A stretch of 48,620 nucleotides of DNA. Origin: Verrucomicrobiota bacterium (GTDB taxonomy: Bacteria > Verrucomicrobiota > Verrucomicrobiia > Limisphaerales > BJHT01). The notes beneath the pieces are model-generated. The model was not told where the DNA came from. It searched no databases and saw nothing but the letters and a program-made list of their open reading frames with translations. The stretch is from contig BJHT01000016.1 in the NCBI GenBank assembly GCA_014193395.1, positions 1-48,620 of the forward strand. The letters run 5' to 3'. Positions 33,304 through 41,606 of this stretch are shown here, piece by piece; the first letter of the stretch is position 1; every line of letters starts with the position of its first letter. A program made the translations under genes and the position numbers.

Positions 33304-36165
33304 ATGAACCGATTTATTCCCGGACAACGGTGGATGAGCGAGGCCGAGCCGGAGCTGGGGCTGGGCACGGTGCTGAAACTGGCGGGCGCGACGGTAACGG
33401 TCGCCTTCGCCGGCGCGGGGCAGACGCGCACGTATGCGGCGGACAACGCGCCGCTGCGGCGCGTGCGGTTTCAGGCGGGCGAGACGGTGAAGGACACGGC
33501 GGGCGCGAGCCTCGTGGTGCGCTCGGTGGTCGAGCGCGACGGCTTGCTCACGTATGTCGGTGACGGCGTGACGCTGCCCGAGGCGCGGCTCGCGGATGCG
33601 CTGGCGTTCGCGTCGCCGGAGCAGCGGCTGGCGAATGGACAGGCGGATGCGAACGACGCGTTCGAGCTGCGCTGCGAGGCGTTGCGGCACTGGCATCGCA
33701 TCCGGCAGTCGCCGCTGCGGGGCTTTGTCGGCGGGCGCATTTCGCTGATCCCGCATCAGCTTTATGTCGCCCACGAGGTCACGGGCCGGCGACGTCCGCG
33801 CGTGCTGCTGGCGGATGAAGTGGGGCTGGGGAAAACCATCGAGGCGTGCCTGATTTTGCACCGGCTGTTGCAGACCGGGCGCGTCGAGCGGGCGCTGGTG
33901 CTGGTGCCGGAATCGCTGGTGCATCAGTGGTTTGTCGAGCTGCTGCGGCGGTTCAATTTGTATTTCAAAATCTTCGACGAGGAGCGCTGCGAGTCGATCG
34001 AGACGCCCGACCCCGAGGCGAATCCGTTCCTCGATGACCAGTTGATCCTGTGCAGCGTGAACTGGCTCGCGGCCAATGAACGCCGCGGCAAACAGGTGGT
34101 CGCGGCGGGGTGGGATTTTCTGATTGTGGATGAGGCGCATCACCTCGGCTGGACGCCCACCGCCGCGAGTTCCGAGTACACGCTGGTCGAGGCGCTGGCG
34201 CGTGGCACGGGCGGAGTGCTGCTGCTGACGGCGACGCCGGAGCAGCTCGGGCCGGCGGGACATTTCGCGCGGCTGCGGCTGCTCGATCCGGATCGGTACG
34301 CGGACTTCGCGGAGTTTCAAAACGAGGCGGAACATTTCCGCGTCGTTGCGGAAGTCGCGGATCAACTGCTCGCGGGCAAAGCGCCGGGCCGCGCGGAGAT
34401 CGCGGCGTTGCTGCGCATTTTTGCCAATGAATCCACGGGCTTCCGGCAACGGCTCGAGTCGCTCGCGAGCGCGGACGCGGCGGCGCGCCACGCGATGATC
34501 GCGGACCTGGTGGACCGGCATGGCACGGGGCGCGTGATGTTCCGCAACACGCGCGCGGCGATTGCGGGTTTCCCACGGCGGCTGCCGTTGCTGGTGCCGT
34601 TGGAGGCGGTGAAGGATGCGGAGGAATTGCTGGAGAATCTGGCGGCGGAATTCGCAGCTGATGACGTGCCCGCGACGGCCGAGCCGCCGGAGTTTGATTT
34701 TGAAAACGATCCGCGCATCGACTGGCTGGCGGGGCTGTTGCGCGAACTGGGCACGGCCAAGGTGCTGCTGATCTGCCGCACGCGGGCGAAGGTCGAGGCT
34801 ATCGACGAGGCGTTGCGGCGGCGGATCACGGTGAAGTCGGCGGTGTTCCACGAGGCGCTGCCGCTGATCCAGCGCGACCGCAATGCGGCGTGGTTCGCGG
34901 ACGAGGACGGCGCGCGGATTCTGCTGTGCTCGGAGATCGGCGGCGAGGGGCGCAATTTCCAGTTCGCGCAGCATCTTGTCTTGTTTGATCTGCCGCTCGA
35001 CCCCGAGGTGCTGGAGCAGCGCATTGGGAGGCTCGACCGCATCGGGCAGGCGGGGGACATCCGCGTGCATGTGCCGTTCGTGCGCGGCGGCGCGCAGGAG
35101 GTGCTGGCGCGGTGGTTTCACGAAGGACTCGCGGCGTTCGGGAGCAGCCTGCATGGCGGGGCCGAGGTGCGCGAACGGTTCGGCCGCGCGGTGCGCGAGC
35201 TGGCGGCGGATTTTCACGAGACGCGCGACGGAGCGGGACTGGCGGCGTTGCTCGCCGAGACGCGCGCGTTCGCGGAAGAGCTGGCGGCGCGGCTGGCGAC
35301 GGGGCGCGACCGGTTGCTGGAATTGAATTCGTTCGATGCGGCGGTCGCGGGGCGGCTGGTGAAGGAGATCGCCGCGGTGGATGCGGACACGTCACTCGAG
35401 GCGTTTTTGATTCGCGTGTTCGATGACCGCAGCATTCGCGCCGAGGCGGTGACGGGGCGGACGTTCCTGCTCGGCGGCGGGGATTTGGTGGTCGAGCATT
35501 TTCCCGGTTTGCCGGAGGCGGGACTGATCGTGAGTTGTGATCGCACGACGGCGTTGAGCCGCGAGCACTTTGGTTTTCTGACGTGGGATCATCCGGTGGT
35601 GGGCGGGGCGATGGATGCGGTGCTCGGCTCGGAGCGGGGCAATGCGGCGTTCGCGCTGTGGGAAGATGCGCGGTCGCGGTCGCTGTATGTCGAGGCGGTG
35701 TTCGTGCTCGAATGCCTCGCGCCGGCGCGGTTGCACGCGGAACGGTTTCTGCCCGCCACGCCGGTGCGGATCGTGGTGGACGCGCAGTCGAAGGCGTGCC
35801 CGGCGGTGCTGGTCACCGAGAAGCCGCGCGGGCCGCTGCGCGACATCCCCGCGCATCGCCTGCTCGCGCGGCCCGAGCTGACGCGGACGCTGCTGCCGAA
35901 GCTGCTGACGCGCGCCGGCGAACTCGCGGAGGAAGCCGTGCCGGCGCTGGTGAAACGCGCGGTGTCCGCGATGGAAAAGGATCTGGATCACGAGCGCGAA
36001 CGGCTGATCGCGTTGAAGGCCGTCAACCGTCATGTGCGGCAGGAGGAGATTGATCTCGCGACGACCGAGCGCGCGGAGTTGGGGCGGCATCTGCGCGGCG
36101 CGCGGCTGCGGCTGGACGCAGTGCGGATCGTGTGGCGCGGGCCGGCGGAGTTTTTTGAGGATTGA
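33304..36165 (+). CDS. rapA: RapA-like SNF2-family RNA polymerase-associated ATPase
   Basis: 953 residues, close to the length of E. coli RapA. The order matches: N-terminal Tudor-like domain (FIPGQRWMSEAEPELGLG), then the SNF2 ATPase with ADEVGLGKTIEA (~171-182), VLVPESLVHQW and DEAH box at ~275. Next come the helicase C lobe (VLLICRTRAKVEAIDEALRR, SEIGGEGRNFQFAQHLVLFD, then QRIGRLDRIGQ) and a RapA C-terminal region. RapA recycles RNA polymerase from stalled or post-termination complexes. The ATG at 33304 gives the standard N-terminus. It is a single gene with repeats on both sides. Confidence 0.92.
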   Translation: MNRFIPGQRWMSEAEPELGLGTVLKLAGATVTVAFAGAGQTRTYAADNAPLRRVRFQAGETVKDTAGASLVVRSVVERDGLLTYVGDGVTLPEARLADALAFASPEQRLANGQADANDAFELRCEALRHWHRIRQSPLRGFVGGRISLIPHQLYVAHEVTGRRRPRVLLADEVGLGKTIEACLILHRLLQTGRVERALVLVPESLVHQWFVELLRRFNLYFKIFDEERCESIETPDPEANPFLDDQLILCSVNWLAANERRGKQVVAAGWDFLIVDEAHHLGWTPTAASSEYTLVEALARGTGGVLLLTATPEQLGPAGHFARLRLLDPDRYADFAEFQNEAEHFRVVAEVADQLLAGKAPGRAEIAALLRIFANESTGFRQRLESLASADAAARHAMIADLVDRHGTGRVMFRNTRAAIAGFPRRLPLLVPLEAVKDAEELLENLAAEFAADDVPATAEPPEFDFENDPRIDWLAGLLRELGTAKVLLICRTRAKVEAIDEALRRRITVKSAVFHEALPLIQRDRNAAWFADEDGARILLCSEIGGEGRNFQFAQHLVLFDLPLDPEVLEQRIGRLDRIGQAGDIRVHVPFVRGGAQEVLARWFHEGLAAFGSSLHGGAEVRERFGRAVRELAADFHETRDGAGLAALLAETRAFAEELAARLATGRDRLLELNSFDAAVAGRLVKEIAAVDADTSLEAFLIRVFDDRSIRAEAVTGRTFLLGGGDLVVEHFPGLPEAGLIVSCDRTTALSREHFGFLTWDHPVVGGAMDAVLGSERGNAAFALWEDARSRSLYVEAVFVLECLAPARLHAERFLPATPVRIVVDAQSKACPAVLVTEKPRGPLRDIPAHRLLARPELTRTLLPKLLTRAGELAEEAVPALVKRAVSAMEKDLDHERERLIALKAVNRHVRQEEIDLATTERAELGRHLRGARLRLDAVRIVWRGPAEFFED

Positions 36166-36197
36166 GACCGGAGTTCGCGGTGGAGGGACGCCAGCCT

Positions 36198-36336
36198 TGT
36201 AGCGCAGGCTTCCAAGCCTGCTGTGTCGCAGGTTTCCAAACCTGCGGCCCGTGGGATTTTTGATCGCGCTGAAACTTGCGGACGCCCCGCCGACTTGGAA
36301 GTCGGCGACACAGCAGGTTTGGAAACCTGCGCTACA
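36198..36336. repeat. Four TTGGAA-centred palindromes in inverted array
   Basis: Four 18-bp palindromes: GCAGGCTTCCAAGCCTGC (36204), GCAGGTTTCCAAACCTGC (36228), GCCGACTTGGAAGTCGGC (36289) and GCAGGTTTGGAAACCTGC (36313). The first two and last two form a long inverted repeat bounded by TGTAGC and GCTACA. The stem bases differ between copies but always in pairs, while TTGGAA is constant. It lies just beyond the rapA stop. Confidence 0.9.
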
Positions 36337-36356
36337 GGCGCGCGGCTGTGGCGGGA

Positions 36357-36507
36357 CCGGGGAGCGCACGCCGCTGGCGTGCCGTTTTTGGCGGCCCGCC
36401 AAAACTTCGTCCCACCAACTTTTTCCCGCCCTCGGAAAGAGGCAGACTGGGGAACGAGGTTTGGGCGGGCCGCCCAAACCGGCACGCGGGCCGCGTGCGC
36501 TCCCCGG
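36357..36507. repeat. ~49-bp imperfect inverted repeat with CCGGGGAGCGCACGC ends
   Basis: Left arm 36357-36405 and right arm 36459-36507 are inverted copies at roughly 85% identity, sharing GGGGAGCGCACGC, GCGTGCCG and GGCGGCCCGCC, around a 53-bp loop. A partial copy of the right arm is at 48571-48617. The remaining bases to 36598 hold a GCGGCGTAAACGCCGC palindrome and no gene. Confidence 0.8.
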
Positions 36508-36598
36508 CGGGTTTCAGCGTTCGGATTTGCCTGGTGCGTTGGTTGCAGGCGGACGTCTCTGCGGCGTAAACGCCGCGCTCCGCCCCACTCGCTCCGCG

Positions 36599-37369
36599 TT
36601 ACATCCCCATGATCTGGTAGCCGCAATCGACGTAGAGGACCTGGCCGGTGATGGCGGCCGCGCCGTCGCTGGCGAGGAACGCACCGGTCGCGCCGAGTTC
36701 GTCGGGGACGACGTTGCGCTTGAGGGGCGCGTGGGCCTCGTAGTGTTTCATCATGTCCGTAAAGCCCGCGATGCCGCGCGCGGCCAGTGTGTTCATCGGG
36801 CCGGCGCTGATGCAGTTGACGCGGATTTTTTTCGGACCGAGGTCGTAGGCGAGATAGCGGGTGCTGGCTTCGAGCGCGGCCTTGGCGACGCCCATCACGT
36901 TGTAGTGCGGCACGACTTTTTCCGCGCCGTAGTAGCTCATCGCCACGATGCTGCCGCCTTCGGTCATGAGCGGCGCGGCGGCGCGGGCGAGCGCCACGAG
37001 CGAGTAGGCGCTGATGTCGTGTGCGATGCGAAAGGCCTCGCGCGACGTGTTGACGAAGAGACCTTCGAGGGCGTCCTTCGGGGCGAAGGCGACGCTGTGG
37101 AGGAGCAGGTGGAGCTTCCCGTATTTCTCGCCGACAACCTTGAAAACATTGGCGATCTGTTCGTCGCTGGTGACATCGCACGGGAGGATGAGCGTGTCGG
37201 GGCCGAAGGTGCCGGCGAGTTCTTCGACGTTGTCCTTGAGGCGTTCGCCCTGGTAGGTGAAGGCGAGGGTGGCCCCGGCCTTGGCCCACGCCTGCGCGAT
37301 GGCCCAGGCGATGGAGCGTTTGTTGGCGACGCCGAAGACGATTCCGATTTTTCCAGCGAGTTGTGACAT
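36599..37369 (-). CDS. fabI: Enoyl-[acyl-carrier-protein] reductase (NADH), FabI
   Basis: 256 residues. This is the short-chain dehydrogenase-type reductase that completes each cycle of type II fatty-acid elongation. The FabI-specific glycine motif GVANKRSIAWAI (13-24) and the catalytic Y146, Y156 and K163 (in SYYGAEKVVPHYNVMGVAK) align by number with E. coli FabI. The substrate loop region AARGIAGF follows. All active-site residues are present, so it should be sensitive in principle to FabI-type inhibitors. It is a single gene; no terminator is obvious beyond the palindromes at its 3' side. Confidence 0.97.
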   Translation of the reverse strand: MSQLAGKIGIVFGVANKRSIAWAIAQAWAKAGATLAFTYQGERLKDNVEELAGTFGPDTLILPCDVTSDEQIANVFKVVGEKYGKLHLLLHSVAFAPKDALEGLFVNTSREAFRIAHDISAYSLVALARAAAPLMTEGGSIVAMSYYGAEKVVPHYNVMGVAKAALEASTRYLAYDLGPKKIRVNCISAGPMNTLAARGIAGFTDMMKHYEAHAPLKRNVVPDELGATGAFLASDGAAAITGQVLYVDCGYQIMGM

Positions 37370-37739
37370 AAATAAGCGTTCCGAAGTTGGCGGCTAAGAG
37401 TAGGGACAAACGCGGGTCAAGGCAAGGGGGAAGCTCGGGGGGACAGGAGACAGGGGACAGGAGACAGGAGGCAGGACAGCGGGCGTGGGTGGGTGCTCCG
37501 GAAAGTCACCAAGCCGTGAGCCAATCCCGGCAGGCGGATTTCTGGATCCTCGGCATTACAACTCCGCAAAATCATCGCGCACTGCTTCGGATGCGGCGGC
37601 GCCGGGCTGTGGTCGTCGTAGCTCTGCGGTTCAACTGAGACAGTTCGACTGATGAGTTACCGCTGCGATGCGCCCTATTCCGGGGCACCGTGTCGTTGGG
37701 GATCGCCCGCCGCCTCGAGCCGCTCTTCCATCACGCGCC
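37370..37739. other. 370-bp intergenic region with short tandem repeat
   Basis: No gene is supported. At 37441-37479 there is a short tandem array of GACAGG(A/G)(G/A)-type units (GGACAGGAGACAGGGGACAG and on). The rest is unstructured GC-rich sequence containing the promoters of fabI (-) and the gene at 37740 (+). Confidence 0.55.
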
Positions 37740-38165
37740 ATGCCCAAGAATCTCCCGCTCCTTGCGCTTGCCCTCGGGGGCCTCGCCCTCGGCGGCGTGC
37801 TCTCCCCGGCAGCCGATGCGCCCGCGTCCGCCAAGCCCGCCCTGCCGACCGCGCTCGTCCCACCCGCCGCCGCACCGCGTCCCGCGTGGGCCGAGGTCCA
37901 TCGCCAAGGCCCGCTGTCCGCCGCCGAGACGCGCGCCTTCATGCGCGAACTCGCTCAGTACGTCTTCGATCACCACCTCAAGCGCGATGCCGCGTCGCCG
38001 CAGCGCGGGATGGTTTACGAGTATTTCAACACCAAGCGCGCCGGCCAGTTCGACCAATGGATTCAAGGCGAAGCGCTCGACACGATGCACGACGGCGCGC
38101 AATGGCTCCTCCACCTCGAAGGCAGACGCGACTGGGAAACCCACCATCTGCCCGCGATCCGGTAG
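37740..38165 (+). CDS. Short secreted protein, probably a truncated N-terminal fragment
   Basis: 141 residues from ATG 37740, with a signal peptide (LPLLALALGGLALGGVLS) and an Ala/Pro linker. A segment then reads FMRELAQYVFDHHLKRD ... GMVYEYFNTKRAGQFDQWIQ ... GEALDTMHDGAQWLLHLEG. The mature part looks like the start of a helical (alpha/alpha-toroid-like) secreted enzyme in which DTMHDGA would be followed by several hundred more residues. It stops 15 bp before a palindromic repeat. I infer a truncated gene; function unknown. Confidence 0.55.
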   Translation: MPKNLPLLALALGGLALGGVLSPAADAPASAKPALPTALVPPAAAPRPAWAEVHRQGPLSAAETRAFMRELAQYVFDHHLKRDAASPQRGMVYEYFNTKRAGQFDQWIQGEALDTMHDGAQWLLHLEGRRDWETHHLPAIR

Positions 38166-38176
38166 CGCGTGGCCCA

Positions 38177-38230
38177 GGGGTGGCGACAGCTCGTCGCCAC
38201 ATGCTGGATGGCGACGAGCTGTCGCCACCC
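38177..38230. repeat. Pair of GTGGCGAC/GTCGCCAC palindromes
   Basis: Two palindromes (38180-38200, core GGCGACAGCTCGTCGCC; 38209-38227, core GGCGACGAGCTGTCGCC) are also inverted copies of each other over ~23 bp. They share the GGCGAC...GTCGCC arms with the tandem repeat at 1222-1575. They lie between two convergent genes and may serve as a bidirectional terminator. Confidence 0.85.
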
Positions 38231-38235
38231 CGTGC

Positions 38236-40656
38236 TTATTTTTTCGCATCCACCACTTCGAGCACGATGGGGGCGCTTTCCACTTTTACGTCGTGGCCCT
38301 TCAGTTGCGTCGTGGCGGTGAGGAGGAGGGCGGGGAGCTTGCCGGGTGCGACGGTGGCGGCGGCGGTGAGTTCGAGTTCCGCAGCGGTTTGATTGGCGGC
38401 GATGGTGAGCGACTCGGGGCCGGTCACGCCGGCGGGGAGTTTCGGCAAACTGATGACCACAGGCTGCGCGTCGGCAGCTTTGCCATGGCGCGTGATTGTG
38501 AGGGTGAGCTTTTGTTTGCCGCCGCGCGGCAGCGGGCCGGCGGGCTTGGCGTCGAGGGCGAGCGGCTCGATGGCGCGCAGCACGACATTGGTCAGCCGCA
38601 TTTCTTGCGTGGCACCCTTGTGCTCGGCGGTGGCGATGATGGTGAAGGTCTTGTCGCCGCCGAGTGATTCGGCGGGGCCGGTGAGGTCGCAGTTAAAACT
38701 GGCCACGCCGGTCTTGGTCGGCTTCGGGGTTTGCACGGCGATGGTGATGTCCTTCGGGAGGCCCTCGAAGCTGAGCTTCACGAGTGAAACAAAATCTTTC
38801 GCGAGCGGTTTCTGGCTGACGACGAACGAGCCTTTGTTGACGAGCTTCGCCAAGCCCACGGGGCCGGGGGGAATGCTGATCGCGAAGAAATCGGGCGCCT
38901 TCGCCCCGACGCACACGGCGATGGTTTCACGGAGCAGGCGGGGGATGCTCGGCAATGCGAGCAGCGGCAGCGACGGGTCCTTGGCGTTGGCGGGATTGGG
39001 CGCGGGCTGGCGCGCGAGGGCGGAGAATTCGTTGGTGCCGTCGAGGCCGCGGCCGACGATGGCGACGGGGAGAATGGAGCCCAGCGGGAGGTTGTCCGGC
39101 ACGGTGACTTTGAGCTGCGTGTCGTTTTTGCCCTGCGCGATGACGTTGGTTTCGAGCGTGAACCCGGCGGGCAGTGGCGTGCCGTCGCCGCTGGCGAGTG
39201 CGAGCGTGATGGGACCGGTCACGCTGCGGCGTTGCGCGGCGATCTTCGCGGTGAAGGAACCGCCGAGCGCCACGACGAAGCGGTCGCCCGTGACGGTGAG
39301 ATCGAAGCCCGCGTCGCCCGGCTCGACGCGCAGGCCGTAGGTGAATGCGGGCCCGCCGCGATGCGCGAGTTCGCCAATGATGACGCGGCATTCGCCGTCG
39401 GCGGGCGCGCGAAAGGTGACGGGAATTTCCGTGAGCGGCTGCGTGCTCGCGGTGTCGTTGGCGGCGAGCAGCGCGCCTTTGTCATCCTCGACTGCGAGGT
39501 AAAGCATCGCGGGCGAACCCAGGCTGCGCGTGACGGGCGTGAGGGTGAAGCGCTCGCCCTTTTTCACCGCGAGCCGGAAAAGGTCGCGGTCACCGGGGCG
39601 CTCGAGCTTGCCGTAAATCGCCACGGGCGCGCGGACGAGGGCGGCCTGGGCGGGCGTGTCGTTCGGCTCTTTTTCCAGATGAATCGGCAGAGTTTCCGTG
39701 CGCACGGGCACGAAGGCGGCGGGCTTTTCCGCGGCGAAACGGACGTGGACGGACACGGTTTCGCCGGGGATTTTCGAGGTGGTGGTCTTGAAGCTCGGGC
39801 CGCTGGAGTTGGTGCCGCTGCCGCCATTTTTGTCGCCGAAGGTCGCGCCCTCGACCGTCGCGCCGGGCGCGCCGACGGGCGGGAACGCCGTGGCCACGAG
39901 CGGGAAATCGCCGATGCGAAGGTGATAGCGGCGGTCGGCGCCGCCCAGCCACGCGGCGTCGCGAATTTCCAGAATCACCGGACCCGCCGTCATCGCGCGG
40001 TGGCGTAGCCAGCAGTCGCCGCCGAGGCCCGGCGTGTCATCGGCGAAGGCCAACTCGACTCCGCGCGCGTCGAGCAGGCGCAGCGTCGGGTCGCACTTGG
40101 TGAGGAGCCGCGCGGCGAAGACCTCGATGGAAACGCTCTCGCCGGCCTGCAGCTCGAATTGAAAATAATCCGCGCGTCCCGCCTCGGTGTTGCCCTCGAC
40201 GGCGATGGGCAGCTTGAGCGGCTGCGCTTTGGCGGGCGAGTCGTTGCCGCGCGCGCGTTCGATCACCGGCAGGTCATCGACGAGAAAAAAGAACGGGCTG
40301 GACAGGCCGCTTCCCGTCGCGACGCGCACCAGGCCCACGCCGAGTTGTGTCGCAGCGGGGACGCTGAGCTGGCTGAAGAGCTTCTTTGGGTCGGCGGGGA
40401 GCGGCTTGCCGTCCTTGCCGGTGGCGGGCGGTGTCCACGCATTCGTCGCGCCAAACGAGGTCCACAGTGCGAGCGGATTTTGCAGATTACTTCCCTGCCA
40501 GGTGACGGTGGTCGTCGCGCCGGGCCGGACGGCGAGCGGCGTGGCACCGGTCAGTTCCGGCGACTGCGCGTGCGCGGCGGACGGCGCGGTGGCGACGAGG
40601 ATCGCGAGGAGGATGGCGACGAGAAATCGGGGGCGGAGTGGTAGAGAGGAAGGCAC
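38236..40656 (-). CDS. Secreted PPC-domain (pre-peptidase C-terminal) protein
   Basis: 806 residues from a GTG at 40656, with a signal peptide ending near AAHAQ (residue ~31). It is made of beta-sandwich domains: an N-terminal IPT-like part (ATPLAVRPGATTTVTWQGSN), and PPC-type domains around ADYFQFELQAGESVSIEVFA and GDRDLFRLAVKKGERFTL. Further Ig-like modules run to a C-terminal KVESAPIVLEVVDAKK. No protease domain is present. Such PPC proteins are abundant in planctomycetes and verrucomicrobia, often beside secreted sulfatase or cytochrome genes; none is adjacent here. Probably a periplasmic or surface carbohydrate- or protein-binding protein. Confidence 0.82.
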   Translation of the reverse strand: MPSSLPLRPRFLVAILLAILVATAPSAAHAQSPELTGATPLAVRPGATTTVTWQGSNLQNPLALWTSFGATNAWTPPATGKDGKPLPADPKKLFSQLSVPAATQLGVGLVRVATGSGLSSPFFFLVDDLPVIERARGNDSPAKAQPLKLPIAVEGNTEAGRADYFQFELQAGESVSIEVFAARLLTKCDPTLRLLDARGVELAFADDTPGLGGDCWLRHRAMTAGPVILEIRDAAWLGGADRRYHLRIGDFPLVATAFPPVGAPGATVEGATFGDKNGGSGTNSSGPSFKTTTSKIPGETVSVHVRFAAEKPAAFVPVRTETLPIHLEKEPNDTPAQAALVRAPVAIYGKLERPGDRDLFRLAVKKGERFTLTPVTRSLGSPAMLYLAVEDDKGALLAANDTASTQPLTEIPVTFRAPADGECRVIIGELAHRGGPAFTYGLRVEPGDAGFDLTVTGDRFVVALGGSFTAKIAAQRRSVTGPITLALASGDGTPLPAGFTLETNVIAQGKNDTQLKVTVPDNLPLGSILPVAIVGRGLDGTNEFSALARQPAPNPANAKDPSLPLLALPSIPRLLRETIAVCVGAKAPDFFAISIPPGPVGLAKLVNKGSFVVSQKPLAKDFVSLVKLSFEGLPKDITIAVQTPKPTKTGVASFNCDLTGPAESLGGDKTFTIIATAEHKGATQEMRLTNVVLRAIEPLALDAKPAGPLPRGGKQKLTLTITRHGKAADAQPVVISLPKLPAGVTGPESLTIAANQTAAELELTAAATVAPGKLPALLLTATTQLKGHDVKVESAPIVLEVVDAKK

Positions 40657-40953
40657 GGGGAGGGCTGGCTTGGCGGGCGTTGGAGAAGTGGGAGCGGGCG
40701 GTTATCCGCAGCCGTAAGACTCGCGCACGGGCTGGGTCGGGGGCGCTGCGGGCGCGGGCGGGAATGCAGGAGATGAGTTCAAGATTTCGGTCGGATTGGC
40801 AGCGCCATCCTCAGACGCGGACCTTCTGGCATTGTTCAGGGAAGGCCGGTGGTGACGCGGTTTGGCAGGTTCGCGGGGACGGGCTGAAGGCGAATTGCAG
40901 AGGTTGTGGGAAATCCGCCGACGGACGGGCCGGAGCAGGGCAGGGGAATTTAG

Positions 40954-41041
40954 GGCAAAGGAATGGAGGCAAAGGAATGGGGACGGGGAGATTTTTTGTC
41001 TTCATTCCTTTGCCTCCATTCCTTTGCCAAATCGGTTTCGG
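40954..41041 (-). repeat. GGCAAAGGAATGG hairpin element, copy 2 (inverted)
   Basis: Arms 40954-40979 and 41003-41028 pair perfectly over 26 bp. Read on the minus strand the 75 bp match 21353-21427 except for one loop base, and similarity continues into AAATCGGTTTCGG. Copies this alike 19.6 kb apart point to recent movement or conversion. The rest of 40657-40953 shows no gene. Confidence 0.92.
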
Positions 41042-41132
41042 AATTGGGGCAGCCGGAGTGCGCGGGCCGAGGTTGCGGTACCCTCGCGCTACGGTGAGTC
41101 GGCAGGCGGATCTCCGAACCGTTCGCGTGAGC

Positions 41133-41161
41133 GGCCTCCGCCTCGTCACCTCGGCGGCTAC
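41133..41161 (+). repeat. Half copy of the CCTCCTCACGTCGGCGGCTAC arm
   Basis: GGCCTCCGCCTCGTCACCTC followed by GGCGGCTAC matches the right arm at 21266-21290 with small changes. A GCTACGG segment 35-45 bp upstream recalls the loop of that element (CACGCTACGGTTCGG), so this is a degraded copy rather than chance. Confidence 0.6.
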
Positions 41162-41241
41162 TTTTCACACCATGAGAATGGCAAAAAACGCGCCGTGCGC
41201 TGCGGTCGTGATTTTCTCAGGCTTCCATTTTTTCCGCGTAA

Positions 41242-41601
41242 ATGCTTCACTCCCGGCCAATGAAATCCGCGACTGGAATTTGGGATGTGCTGACGAATGC
41301 GATTCTCGTCCTGCTGTTCGTCGCCGTGCTGGTCGCGGTGGCGGTCTGGTATTCGCCGCTCATCAAGCAGAACCAGACGATGCGCGCGGAAATCCAGCGG
41401 CTGAAACGCGAGGGCGCGCAGGAGGAGGAACGGAAGCGGCAACTGGACTCGACCATCTCCCTGCTGCGGACCGACCGGAAATCCCAGGAACGTCTGATCC
41501 GCGAATATCTCGGCTACGCGAAGTCCGATGAAATGGTGTTTCGCTTCGTCGAGCCGGCCACGCCGGCTCCGGCACCGCGCGCGCCCGCGCTGGGGCGCTA
41601 G
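41242..41601 (+). CDS. FtsB/DivIC-like septum formation initiator
   Basis: 119 residues from ATG 41242; ATG 41260 (MKSATGIWDV) is an equally possible start. A single membrane span (about 20-42), then a basic heptad-type coiled coil (QNQTMRAEIQRLKREGAQEE to about 85), and the family end motif IREYLGYAKSDEMVFRFVEP, equivalent to the LGxxxPGExVYRF of FtsB/DivIC. Such bitopic proteins form the FtsBL-type subcomplex of the divisome. A Pro/Ala tail follows. It is 5 bp upstream of thpR, so the two are probably co-transcribed. Confidence 0.82.
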   Translation: MLHSRPMKSATGIWDVLTNAILVLLFVAVLVAVAVWYSPLIKQNQTMRAEIQRLKREGAQEEERKRQLDSTISLLRTDRKSQERLIREYLGYAKSDEMVFRFVEPATPAPAPRAPALGR

Positions 41602-41606
41602 GCGCA

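Noticed and set aside
36198-36336. TTGGAA palindromes as a simple rho-independent terminator of rapA
   Set aside because: No T-tract follows any of the four stems and the same motifs occur upstream of genes (33155, 29041).
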